Shown here: piece by piece, positions 1 through 8,786 of the stretch
How the letters are laid out: each line of letters starts with the position of its first letter
Position numbering within the stretch: position 1 is the first letter of the stretch
Assembly (NCBI GenBank): GCA_013297885.1
Contig: JAAFIR010000002.1
Location: forward strand, 185,148-249,147
DNA: 64,000 bases
Origin: Leptospirales bacterium
GTDB lineage: Bacteria > Spirochaetota > Leptospiria > Leptospirales > Leptospiraceae
Direction of reading: 5' to 3'
Program-made: the position numbers and the translations under genes
Notes under the pieces: generated by a model
The model's database searches: none
What the model was told of the DNA's origin: nothing
What the model saw: the letters and a program-made list of their open reading frames with translations, nothing else

Positions 1-2
1 TT

Positions 3-761
3 AGTTTAAGTAGCCAAACTTTGGACGAAATAAAAAAATTAAGAGAACAAGGAAGACTTGAAGAAGCGATTGAAATTTTACAATCAAACTCCAACCTTAA
101 TAATATTGAATCGGAAACTTTACTTGCAAGACTTTTTTTAGATAAAAATTCTTTTGAAGATGCTATTAGGATTTATAATAAGCTATGTAAAGTTTTAAAT
201 ACTCACGATTGTTATAATGAATTGGCTATTTCTTATTTATCTATTGGCGAATATGAACTAGCGATTAATTCTTTGGAACAAGCAATATCTTTAAATAATA
301 AATCAGCTATGGTATATTCCAATTTAGCTCTAGCATATTTAGTGGTGAAAAAAAATGAAAAAGCAGAAGAAGCTCATAAAATAGCAATTAAACTTTCTCC
401 AGAAAATCCAATCGTAAAAATCAATTATGCAGTATTTTTAGTGAAACAAAAAAAAATTTCTGAAGCCAAAGGTTTACTTTCTCAAATTTTAAAAGAAAAT
501 AAATCTCTTTTTATAGCTGAACTTTATATGGGAATTGCACACTATCTTAAAGAAGAATATACCCAAAGTATGATTCATTATAATCGAGGATTATTAATTC
601 ACCCTGAATCAGCAGATTTATTTTATTATCGTTCCCTTTTATATTATAAAAAAGGTGATTATGTAAATGCTATGTTAGATTTAAAAAAAGTGGAAAAATT
701 TTATCCAGACTATCCAAATGTTTTAGAATTAAAAAAATTAATTTCAGGAGATTCAAGATGA
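3..761 (+). CDS. TPR-repeat protein, 5' end possibly outside window
   Basis: The protein consists almost entirely of roughly 34-residue helical repeats of tetratricopeptide type, for example the units around YNELAISYLSIGEYELAI and YSNLALAYLVVKKNEKAEEA. Such proteins are scaffolds for protein-protein contacts. I see no signal peptide or catalytic domain. The first possible start in the window is a TTG at 21, but the frame is open back to base 3, so the true start may lie upstream and the protein may be longer than 246 residues. Its stop overlaps the start of the next gene (ATGA at 758-761), so the two are probably co-translated. The TPR call is firm; the cellular role is unknown. Confidence 0.8.
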   Translation, partial: SLSSQTLDEIKKLREQGRLEEAIEILQSNSNLNNIESETLLARLFLDKNSFEDAIRIYNKLCKVLNTHDCYNELAISYLSIGEYELAINSLEQAISLNNKSAMVYSNLALAYLVVKKNEKAEEAHKIAIKLSPENPIVKINYAVFLVKQKKISEAKGLLSQILKENKSLFIAELYMGIAHYLKEEYTQSMIHYNRGLLIHPESADLFYYRSLLYYKKGDYVNAMLDLKKVEKFYPDYPNVLELKKLISGDSR

Positions 762-1813
762 TTCTAAAATTTTTTAAATTGATTTTTTTATTAATTTCGA
801 CTTCTATTTATTCTCAAACAGGTTTAAATTTTAAGATTACTGAATACGGCGTACTCAATTATGCAGCTGATTCAAAAAGTCAAGCTTCAGAAATTGTTTT
901 AAAAGATAAACCTAAAATGGATAAAATTTCCGAAGTTTTAATTTTTAAAAATTTTATTCCTTTTGAACAAAAATTTTCAATTGATCCCTTAAAAAAAAAT
1001 ACTGTTACAGGTCTTGCTGGAGTTAGAATAGAATTCCCAGAAAATTCATTTAATTCAGAAACAAATATTGAACTCCTTCTTACTGAATATATTGATGAAA
1101 TAGATTTTATTTCATCAGGTCATGGACAAATTTTTTATAATAAATATGGTTCTGAACAATTGATGTTGTCTGGAGGAATGTTTAAAATTAAATTTCAAAA
1201 AGATGGAAAAGAAATTAGTTTAGAAAAAGGAAAATATATCGAAATTCAATTTCCAGATTATTTTCCAAAAGAAAATTTTGGTTTATTCTATTTTGAGGAT
1301 GGAGTTTGGAATTTAAAATCATCTTTATCAAAATCAGAAAAAAGTTTAATTTCTGAATCAGCCAGTTTTGAAAAAAAAAGTATTATTGGAGTAAGGCTTG
1401 CTAAAGTTGATAAATCTGGTCTTTGGAATTTTGCAAGCACAGAAGTTACAAATAATTCTATTTCAGTAAAAAAAGATTCTCCTAATTTTATCGCAATTTT
1501 GATTCCAAGAAACGGGAGGGGCTTTGTCCTCAAAGAAATAAAAGAGATTAGTTTTTCTCTTCCTGCTTATAAAAATTCAAGTTTAGATTTATTATTAGTT
1601 AAAGATGATTCTTATGTTGTTCAAACTTTTCAATCAGCAGATAAAACTTTTAATGATAAAAATCCTGAAGGAAATAATAATACCAGACAAGAAATAATAA
1701 TTAATGGAGATTGGAAAAAACTATCAAATACTGATTTAAAAGATAAACAACTTCTAAGACAAAAACTTGGATTTCCAGTATATTCAGCTTATATATCTTA
1801 TAAAAAACAATAA
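758..1813 (+). CDS. exported protein of unknown function
   Basis: This 351-residue protein starts with a typical signal peptide (MILKFFKLIFLLISTSIYSQ), so it should be exported to the periplasm or outer membrane. The remainder is rich in beta-prone Ser/Asn/Lys segments and has no family motif I recognise. There is no Cys at the end of the hydrophobic core, so it is probably not a lipoprotein. It is translationally coupled to the upstream TPR gene through an ATGA overlap. That suggests the two work together, for instance as an exported protein and its scaffold, but this is inference only. The opposite-strand open frame at 1288-1533 is a shadow. Confidence 0.7.
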   Translation: MILKFFKLIFLLISTSIYSQTGLNFKITEYGVLNYAADSKSQASEIVLKDKPKMDKISEVLIFKNFIPFEQKFSIDPLKKNTVTGLAGVRIEFPENSFNSETNIELLLTEYIDEIDFISSGHGQIFYNKYGSEQLMLSGGMFKIKFQKDGKEISLEKGKYIEIQFPDYFPKENFGLFYFEDGVWNLKSSLSKSEKSLISESASFEKKSIIGVRLAKVDKSGLWNFASTEVTNNSISVKKDSPNFIAILIPRNGRGFVLKEIKEISFSLPAYKNSSLDLLLVKDDSYVVQTFQSADKTFNDKNPEGNNNTRQEIIINGDWKKLSNTDLKDKQLLRQKLGFPVYSAYISYKKQ

Positions 1814-1850
1814 TCACTTTACTTTTTTTTTAGCAAATTAAAATAAGAGT

Positions 1851-3329
1851 GTGAATTGGTTAAATAAATTATTTGAAGAACAATTAAAATCTCATGGACT
1901 GATTGAATTCGCAGAAAAAAATAAAGAAGTATTTAAAAAAATTTCCCAAACCTATTCCGAACTAGAAACAAAAAATTCTGAGTTTGAAAAATTGACTAAA
2001 GAGCTCAATCAAAAAAATAAAAATCTTATCGGACTAATTGAAGAATTAAACTATATTGCTTACCATGATACTTTAACAGGACTTTTTAATAGAGTTTATT
2101 TTATTAATGAATTAGATAAAACAATTGAATCTTCAGAAAAATTATTTTCTATTATTTATTTGGATATAGATAGATTCAAATTTATAAATGAAGGTTTAGG
2201 TCACACAATTGGTGACAAATTAATCGAAAAAGTTGCTATTAGATTAAAACAATTTCAATCAGATAATATTCAGATAGCTAGATTAAATGGTGATGTTTTT
2301 GTTATTTTACTTAAGAACTTAAATTCTAAAGAAGAAATCGATTATTTTTTAGATCTTATTCAAAAAGAATTTAAGCCTTCGTTTAAAGTTGATTACAATG
2401 AAATTTTTTTAACAATAAGCATCGGTGTTTCAACTAGTAATGAAAAATATAGAACACCAGCTGATATGATGAGAGACTCTGATACAGCTTTATTTTATGC
2501 CAAAAAAAAAGGACGAGCAAGAGCTGAATATTTTAATTCTTATATGAATTCAAATGCAATAAGTCTTGTAGAAATGGAAATTGATTTAAGGCATGCTATT
2601 GAAAAAAATGAGTTTAGATTATATTATCAACCTATATTAGAAATTAAATCAAATTCCATTAAAGGTTTCGAAGCTTTAATTCGATGGGAACATCCAAATA
2701 AAGGATTTATTTCTCCAGCACAATTTATTCCAATTGCTGAAGAAACAGGTATTATTAATTATATTGGTGAATGGGTAATTAAAGAAGCGATCAAAACATG
2801 CAAAAACTTAGAATCCTATAATAAAAGTTTTTTTGTATCTGTAAATCTTTCATTTGCTCAATTTAGAGAAAAAAATATTCCAGAAACAGTTTATTCTGCA
2901 TTAAAAGAATCAAACTTAAATCCAAATTTATTATATTTAGAATTAACAGAAAGTATCATTATGGATAATATACTTCATGGACTTGAAACATTAGCTTCTC
3001 TTAGAGAACTTGGAGTTTTTCTTTCTATAGATGATTTTGGAACTGGATACTCTTCTTTGAGTTATTTAAAAAAATTTCCTGTAAATAATCTAAAAATAGA
3101 TCAATCCTTTGTTAGAGATTCAGAAAAAAATATTCAAGACAAAGAAATTATCAAAGCAATAATTACTCTTGCTCATTCTCTAGGACTAACTGTAACTGCT
3201 GAAGGTGTTGAAAATGAAGAACAGTTGAAGTTATTAAATGATGCAGGCTGTGATAGAGCACAAGGATTTTTTATTTCTAAAGCAATACCTTTTGAAAAGT
3301 TAGATAAATTTATTTCTGAATACAAATAA
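1851..3329 (+). CDS. GGDEF/EAL protein, probable c-di-GMP phosphodiesterase
   Basis: The order is an N-terminal coiled coil (about residues 20-65), a GGDEF domain (about 66-225) and an EAL domain (about 240-490). The GGDEF signature reads NGDVF at residues 146-150, lacking the Gly-Gly and Glu needed for diguanylate cyclase activity. The EAL domain looks intact: GFEALIRWEHP (EAL at 274-276), an ELTES motif, DDFGTGYSS and GVENEEQ. The expected activity is hydrolysis of cyclic di-GMP, with the GGDEF domain perhaps acting as a GTP sensor. There is no membrane segment, so it should be cytoplasmic. The start is a GTG at 1851; only 37 bases separate it from the gene before. The PilZ protein at 43928-44989 is a possible receptor for the same messenger. 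Confidence 0.88.
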   Translation: MNWLNKLFEEQLKSHGLIEFAEKNKEVFKKISQTYSELETKNSEFEKLTKELNQKNKNLIGLIEELNYIAYHDTLTGLFNRVYFINELDKTIESSEKLFSIIYLDIDRFKFINEGLGHTIGDKLIEKVAIRLKQFQSDNIQIARLNGDVFVILLKNLNSKEEIDYFLDLIQKEFKPSFKVDYNEIFLTISIGVSTSNEKYRTPADMMRDSDTALFYAKKKGRARAEYFNSYMNSNAISLVEMEIDLRHAIEKNEFRLYYQPILEIKSNSIKGFEALIRWEHPNKGFISPAQFIPIAEETGIINYIGEWVIKEAIKTCKNLESYNKSFFVSVNLSFAQFREKNIPETVYSALKESNLNPNLLYLELTESIIMDNILHGLETLASLRELGVFLSIDDFGTGYSSLSYLKKFPVNNLKIDQSFVRDSEKNIQDKEIIKAIITLAHSLGLTVTAEGVENEEQLKLLNDAGCDRAQGFFISKAIPFEKLDKFISEYK

Positions 3330-3373
3330 AAATTACACTTTACTTTTTGAATTACTATTTAGTATTTTAATCT

Positions 3374-5110
3374 ATGATCAAAACTAACTATTATTCGTCT
3401 AACATTGATTTGATGAACCATTTTAAAAAATTCATCAATTGGAAAGAAATTATAGAATCATATGAAGATAATTTTTCTGACTTTTTAGAATATCAAGAAT
3501 CTGGTAACGATAAACTATCAAACGCACCCAGTAATTTAGAAGAGGCAATTTCTTATTATGAATCAATTTTAGATTCTGCTGGTGATATTTGTGGAAATAT
3601 AGTTTCAGAAAATGTTTCTACAATGGATAAAATTGGTGCAAGATATGAAAATGGAAAAGTTACTCTTCCAAAAGAATTAGTTTCATCTTATAATAAAATG
3701 AAAGAAGCAGGTTTAATACCCTATGGTATTCAAAGAAAATATGGAGGACTAGGTGTACCATTTGTTGTAAGAGCTTTGTTAGGTGAAATCTTATATCGAG
3801 TTGATACGAGTTTTGCTATTGCTGTTGGTTGTGCAAACTTAGCAGAAATTTTAGAAAGATCTGCTTCTGAAGAAATGAAAAACGAATGGATTCCAAAATT
3901 AGCAAATGCTGAATATGTTTGTTCCATGGGACTCACTGAGCCAAATTACGGATCAGATTTACCAAATATAACAACAAAAGCTACTGAGGATTCTAGCGGC
4001 AAATGGGTGTTAAATGGAACGAAAAGATTTATTACCCAAGCCTCAGGAGTAGGAGATATTCCATCAATAATTTTAACATTAGCTAGAACAGGAGGTGCTG
4101 GAGCAAGAGGTTTATCATTTTTTTTAGTTCAATCAAAAGATGTTCAAATTGCAGGAATTGAAAAAAAACTTGGACTTCATGCATCTCCAACTTGTGAAGT
4201 AGTTTTAGAAAATACTCCGGGACTTTTAATTGGAGAAAAAGGTTTTGGTTTAATTAAATATACAATGAATATGTTAAATGGTGCAAGAATGGGAATCGCT
4301 TCTCAAGGTGTGGGAATGGCTCAAGCTGCTTTAGAAGAAGCAAAAATTTTTGCAAAATCTAGAATCCAATTTGGTAAACCCATTTCAGAAATTCCAGCAA
4401 TTAAATCCATGTTAAGAAAAATCGAAAGAGAAATTATCGCAATGAGACTTTTAATGATAGAAGGTGGAAGAGCGGTTGACTTATATTATTGGAGAGGAGA
4501 ACAACTTAAAAAAAAAGGAATGAATGAAAAAGATATTTCTAAAGATGAAAAAATAAAATATTTTCAAAAACTAGCTGATTTCCTAACACCTACTTCTAAA
4601 TTTTATTGTGCTGAAATGGCTAATGAAGTAATATATGATGCTCTTCAAGTTCATGGAGGTTCTGGTTTTACTGAAGATTATGATATTTCTAGAATTTATC
4701 GTGATGCTAGAATTACTACAATTTATGATGGGACTAGTCAAATTCAAGTGATGGCTGCTATTGGAACAATTATTACTGGAATGAATGAAAACGGACAATT
4801 AAGAAAATTTTTAGATGATTTGATTTTAGAATTTAATCCAACATCTCTACTTAAAAAAATTTACGAAGAATTTAAAATAATTGTACCGATTTTTAAATCT
4901 ATTGAACCAACCCAAATAAGAGAGTCTTTTAACAAAGATTTAGTTGAAACAACTGCAAGAATAATATGTTCAATACTATTTGAAAAAACATCTAATCTTT
5001 TGGAGGGTGTTGAAAAATCAGAAAGATTAAGCCAAGCAAAAGAATATGAATTAGACACAATAGCTCTACTATATGGAAATAAAGAAAAATGGAAATTGAT
5101 AATAGAATAA
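3374..5110 (+). CDS. acyl-CoA dehydrogenase with Asp at the catalytic-base position
   Basis: This is a 578-residue flavoprotein of the acyl-CoA dehydrogenase superfamily, longer than the ~380 residues of the short-chain enzymes because of N- and C-terminal extensions. Visible motifs are GLTEPNYGSD (186-195, flavin and substrate binding), GTKRFITQAS, and the C-terminal QVHGGSGFTEDYDISRIYRD followed by TTIYDGTSQIQ. In most family members the catalytic base is the Glu of IYEGT; here the aligned residue is Asp452 (codon 4727-4729). The enzyme should form an alpha,beta double bond in a CoA thioester and pass electrons to ETF; the substrate cannot be read from sequence. It ends two bases before the convergent chemoreceptor gene. 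Confidence 0.88.
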   Translation: MIKTNYYSSNIDLMNHFKKFINWKEIIESYEDNFSDFLEYQESGNDKLSNAPSNLEEAISYYESILDSAGDICGNIVSENVSTMDKIGARYENGKVTLPKELVSSYNKMKEAGLIPYGIQRKYGGLGVPFVVRALLGEILYRVDTSFAIAVGCANLAEILERSASEEMKNEWIPKLANAEYVCSMGLTEPNYGSDLPNITTKATEDSSGKWVLNGTKRFITQASGVGDIPSIILTLARTGGAGARGLSFFLVQSKDVQIAGIEKKLGLHASPTCEVVLENTPGLLIGEKGFGLIKYTMNMLNGARMGIASQGVGMAQAALEEAKIFAKSRIQFGKPISEIPAIKSMLRKIEREIIAMRLLMIEGGRAVDLYYWRGEQLKKKGMNEKDISKDEKIKYFQKLADFLTPTSKFYCAEMANEVIYDALQVHGGSGFTEDYDISRIYRDARITTIYDGTSQIQVMAAIGTIITGMNENGQLRKFLDDLILEFNPTSLLKKIYEEFKIIVPIFKSIEPTQIRESFNKDLVETTARIICSILFEKTSNLLEGVEKSERLSQAKEYELDTIALLYGNKEKWKLIIE

Positions 5111-5112
5111 AA

Positions 5113-6816
5113 TTATTTTAAATCATATCTTTCAATTGATTCAGAAACATTTTTTGTATTTTGAGATAAATTTTCTATTAAAATTTTAATTTTATCAGAT
5201 TTTAGATTTACAATTTTTGATTCTGATAAAATTTTTTCTATTTCTGTAGAAATACTATTAACTGTCATTCTTTGAAGCTCTAAATCTTCATTTAAATTTT
5301 TTGAAATTTTTTGAAAATCTATTAATCTTTCTGAAATATCAATTATTGAAATCTCTTGATCTTTCATTAAATTTTTAAATTCTAAAGTATTATTTTCTGA
5401 AGTAGAAATATTTTTTTGTAAATTCAAAAATAATTTTTTTACTTCATTTGTTGAACTTATAGCTTTTATAATTGTTTGATTTGTATTTGAAACTGAGATG
5501 TCTATTTCTTTGAGTTGGTTCATTGAAGCTTCTGCTAGTCTGGAAATATTTTCAGCAACTATCGAAAAACCAGCACCTGCTGATCCTGCTCTTGCAGCTT
5601 CAATAGAAGCATTTAATGCTAAAAGATTTGTTTCTTTTGAAATACTTTGAATTAAAGAAGTTACTGTAGAAATTTTTTTAAAAGCTATATTGGCTCCTTC
5701 TACAGATTCGATTAATAAATCAATAAATTTTTGACCATTTATTATATTAGTATTAGAATTTGAATTATTTTCAGAAAGCAAATTTAATGAATTTTTATTT
5801 GTTTCTTTTGCAATAATCAAAAATTCAATTCGATCAGAAATTAATTTAATATTTAATAAAATATTTCTAATAAGTTGTTCTGTATTATTTGAAGTGTTAA
5901 CCAAAGTTTTTAATGAATCCATTTCACTTTCAACAGACTTATTTAAACTTTTTGAAATTTCTTGGTATTCAACTGAATAAGAATTTAATTCTTTAGATGT
6001 TTCTGAACTAGTAAAGATATTCTTTTTTAATAAATTTAGTAATGAAGAAATATTATCTGCCATTTTATTTATTGAAACTTGAAGAAGGCTAAATTCATCT
6101 TTTCCTGTAATTTCTGTTCTAATACTTAAATTGCCTTTTGCGATTTCATCAACAATATTTTTTGAATATTCTATTGGTTCGTGAATACTTTTAAAAGTTA
6201 AAAAATTTAATAACAAGCTGTAAAAAATTCCAAATGATAAAATTATAAAAGTAACCCAAAAACTTTTTCCAATAATTAAATTTTTATTTTCTTCTGAAAG
6301 ACTAGATGCCTCTTTAACAATTTGGTCTAAAAGATCAGTTAACTTTCTATCAATACCTTTCACTAATTTATCTGCTGTTTTGCTGGAGACTAAATGATTT
6401 TTTGGATCATATATATCTATCCCTTTTAAGTATTTGTTTTCAACTGAAGACTTTTCTTGAAAAACTATTTCTATTTTATTATTTAAAATTTGATTACCAA
6501 GTTTATTATTTTGGAGTTTATTTATTAATTCAGTAAATCTAGCAGACTCTTTAAAAAAACTAGTCTTGTATTTTTCAAATTCAGTTTCTCCACGAATTAA
6601 TATATTTTTCCACTCTTGAATTTGAATTTTAAAAACAACTTGAGCTTCTCTAGAATTATCAACAATTTGACTAAACTTAGCACTTTCTTGTTTTAATAAA
6701 TATAAAAAAATTAAATTAGTAGCACCAAGAGAAATAAAAGTGATAAGATTAATTATCATTAAAGTAAATAATCTTTTTTTTATACTAAATTTTTGAAGAG
6801 TTTTTATAAATAACAT
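5113..6816 (-). CDS. methyl-accepting chemotaxis protein
   Basis: The order is a short cytoplasmic N-terminus, a first membrane helix (about residues 18-40), a periplasmic helical sensor of about 145 residues, a second membrane helix (about 185-207), a HAMP linker and a long coiled-coil signalling domain. The hairpin tip is clear: ETNLLALNASIEAARAG followed by GFSIVAENISRLAE, matching the highly conserved MCP tip that contacts CheA and CheW. It should be an inner-membrane chemoreceptor; the ligand is unknown. The gene is convergent with the acyl-CoA dehydrogenase and stands alone. A 481-base gap upstream holds two repeat elements. Confidence 0.9.
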   Translation of the reverse strand: MLFIKTLQKFSIKKRLFTLMIINLITFISLGATNLIFLYLLKQESAKFSQIVDNSREAQVVFKIQIQEWKNILIRGETEFEKYKTSFFKESARFTELINKLQNNKLGNQILNNKIEIVFQEKSSVENKYLKGIDIYDPKNHLVSSKTADKLVKGIDRKLTDLLDQIVKEASSLSEENKNLIIGKSFWVTFIILSFGIFYSLLLNFLTFKSIHEPIEYSKNIVDEIAKGNLSIRTEITGKDEFSLLQVSINKMADNISSLLNLLKKNIFTSSETSKELNSYSVEYQEISKSLNKSVESEMDSLKTLVNTSNNTEQLIRNILLNIKLISDRIEFLIIAKETNKNSLNLLSENNSNSNTNIINGQKFIDLLIESVEGANIAFKKISTVTSLIQSISKETNLLALNASIEAARAGSAGAGFSIVAENISRLAEASMNQLKEIDISVSNTNQTIIKAISSTNEVKKLFLNLQKNISTSENNTLEFKNLMKDQEISIIDISERLIDFQKISKNLNEDLELQRMTVNSISTEIEKILSESKIVNLKSDKIKILIENLSQNTKNVSESIERYDLK

Positions 6817-7000
6817 GAACTGATGCTTTTATTCCTAACTAAATTTTTATATTTTGAAATTTTACATATTGGTAAATAGAATAATATTAATTTTTGATAT
6901 AAAAAACAGAACCAAAAACAACATCTTAATTATTTCTGTTTCATTACAAATGTCAACATTAAATAAAAAAATAATATGACATTTGAATTACGTTTATATA

Positions 7001-7090
7001 CTTGCTGCCAAAAGTGATTACCCATTACTTTTTGTAGCTTTAATGTCCCGATTGAATTTTGATTTTTAAAATAGGTTATTATTATTGTCA
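7001..7090 (-). repeat. dispersed repeat B, copy 1
   Basis: About 90 bases match, in reverse complement, the segment at 40627-40715. Shared blocks include ACAATAATAAT, ACCTATTTTAAA, AAAATTCAATCGGGACATT and AAAGTAATGGGTAAT. The last block begins a hairpin (AAAGTAAT, loop GGGTA, ATcACTTT). It lies between the MCP start and the next gene. No open reading frame covers it. It could be a small non-autonomous mobile element or a structured RNA. Confidence 0.65.
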
Positions 7091-7139
7091 ACCAGTATAA
7101 GTAATTCATTATTTACAAATTGATTTTTAAAAATACTAA

Positions 7140-7284
7140 GAGAAAAGGATTGAAGTGGTGCGAAGCAGTCAATCAACTTTAAAAATTAACCTATTGTTGA
7201 TTGACCGAAGCCACGAAAAGCCTGATTTTTTTCCAACTAAAAATAATCTTAAGGAATATCAATGTTAGGTGGAAAAAAATTCTC
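7140..7284 (-). repeat. two-hairpin element A, copy 1
   Basis: In + coordinates the copy reads GAGAA (7140-7144), a GGATTGAAGTGG box, a hairpin with arms GTCAATCAAC and GTTGATTGAC, a middle box with CCACGAAAAGCC, and a second hairpin with arms TTTTTTCCAACTAA and TTAGGTGGAAAAAA. It closes with TTCTC (7280-7284), which pairs with the opening GAGAA. Most other copies have GCGAA/TTCGC here, so both sides changed together. It sits 13 bases beyond the stop of the serine hydrolase gene. Confidence 0.7.
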
Positions 7285-7297
7285 CATTAAAAAAAAT

Positions 7298-8713
7298 TTA
7301 TTCTAACTTTTTATAAAATGAATTGTATGTTGATAATCCTAAAACTTTTTTTGTTTCAGAATCATACGCAAACTCATATGCCCCTTTACCACCCGGACCA
7401 CTTGTAACATTGATAGTATAAAATGGAATTGAGAATTTTGACTTTCCAGAAAAATCAAAATAAACTTTTTCATCTTTCACTGAAACTTTTAATTTTGCTT
7501 TTGTTAATGGACTTTCATAGTCACCTGCATATTGACTCATTAAATCTAAATTTGGAAAAGTATCTTTAGTTCTATGAATTAAAATTTTTTCACCAACTAT
7601 TGCTGATGCAAGTTCACCGAGTTTATGTTGCATCAAAATTAATTGTGACATTAAATTATCATCATATTCTGGAGGGTTTGATAAATAAAAAACCGCAATA
7701 TCATATTTTGGAAACATTTGAATCCAAGCTGCAGTGAAATTAGCACCTCCAATATGAAAAAAAGTTGTTACTCCCTCTTCATCCCTCTCTGTTCTCCAAC
7801 CTAAACCACAATATTTTTTTGTTGGAGAGAAATTAGGAATTTTAGTAACATACTCAAGCATCAAGTTTACAGTTGAAGCTTTTAAAATTTTTTGTTCTTC
7901 AAAATTTTTTCCTTCACCTAACCACATAGTTGCATATCTTGAAATATCATGTAAGTTCGTTTGTATACCTCCAGCACCAGTTACAGTAGGAGCTGCTATT
8001 GAATATTTCATTCCTAAAGGAAAAAATAATTCTTCTTCAAGAATTTGTTTTAATGGTTTACCATGAACTTTTTGTAAAATTTCTCCAAGCAATTGAAATC
8101 CATGATTGGAATAACGATAATGAAAACCAGTTGGATAAATTTGTTCTGAAATATTATAACTAAGTCCAGTTTCAGATCTAGGATATGATTTTCCATTTTC
8201 ATAATATCTTAGATCTGGAAGTCCTGAAGAATGGGATAATAAATTTTTTATCAAAATTGGTTTAGATTGTAAAATTTCATTTTCTAATTTTAATTTTGGG
8301 AAATATTTTGTAACAGGATCGTTCAAACTGATTAAACCTTTTTCAATTGTTCTCATCACCAATGTTGCCGTAAAAGTTTTTGTGAGTGAGCCTGTACTAT
8401 AATTTGTTTGGTCATTTGCAGCAATTTTATAGGAATATATTAAATCTTTTCCTCTAATAATTCCGGTTACAATTGTTGGAAAAACTTTTTTTTGGTGATT
8501 CGAATTTAACCAAGCTTCGTAATTATTTTTTAATTGATTTACTTTTACTTCATCTGCAGGGTAATTTTTTTTTAAAAAATATGATTTATAATTTTCTTTT
8601 TCAGAATCACCATTACAATATAAAATTAATTGAATTAGACCCAATTTAAAAATAAAATTAAATATCTTTAAAAAAATTCTCAATATTGGTGTTGAATTAT
8701 TTTTTTTTATCAT
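7298..8713 (-). CDS. beta-lactamase-fold serine hydrolase (lipoprotein)
   Basis: This 471-residue member of the class C beta-lactamase/penicillin-binding family has the active-site triad: SLTK (Ser109-Lys112), YSN (201-203) and HIGG (320-323, in place of KTG). An N-terminal hydrophobic stretch ends LILYC with Cys33, a plausible spirochaetal lipobox, so the enzyme is probably membrane-anchored and faces the periplasm or outside. Family members act as D,D-peptidases, esterases or beta-lactamases; sequence alone does not tell which. A C-terminal domain of about 90 residues follows the catalytic domain. The gene diverges from the FAD enzyme at 8787 across a 73-base shared promoter region. Confidence 0.85.
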   Translation of the reverse strand: MIKKNNSTPILRIFLKIFNFIFKLGLIQLILYCNGDSEKENYKSYFLKKNYPADEVKVNQLKNNYEAWLNSNHQKKVFPTIVTGIIRGKDLIYSYKIAANDQTNYSTGSLTKTFTATLVMRTIEKGLISLNDPVTKYFPKLKLENEILQSKPILIKNLLSHSSGLPDLRYYENGKSYPRSETGLSYNISEQIYPTGFHYRYSNHGFQLLGEILQKVHGKPLKQILEEELFFPLGMKYSIAAPTVTGAGGIQTNLHDISRYATMWLGEGKNFEEQKILKASTVNLMLEYVTKIPNFSPTKKYCGLGWRTERDEEGVTTFFHIGGANFTAAWIQMFPKYDIAVFYLSNPPEYDDNLMSQLILMQHKLGELASAIVGEKILIHRTKDTFPNLDLMSQYAGDYESPLTKAKLKVSVKDEKVYFDFSGKSKFSIPFYTINVTSGPGGKGAYEFAYDSETKKVLGLSTYNSFYKKLE

Positions 8714-8786
8714 TAAAGAATCAAAAAAATATTTTACTTAAATTGTAAAACTAATTTATTTTTTAAAAACTTTTAGTCTAAAATTT

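Noticed and set aside
7001..7090. Element B as a regulator of the chemoreceptor gene
   Set aside because: The other copy lies between convergent genes, so a shared promoter-proximal function is not supported.
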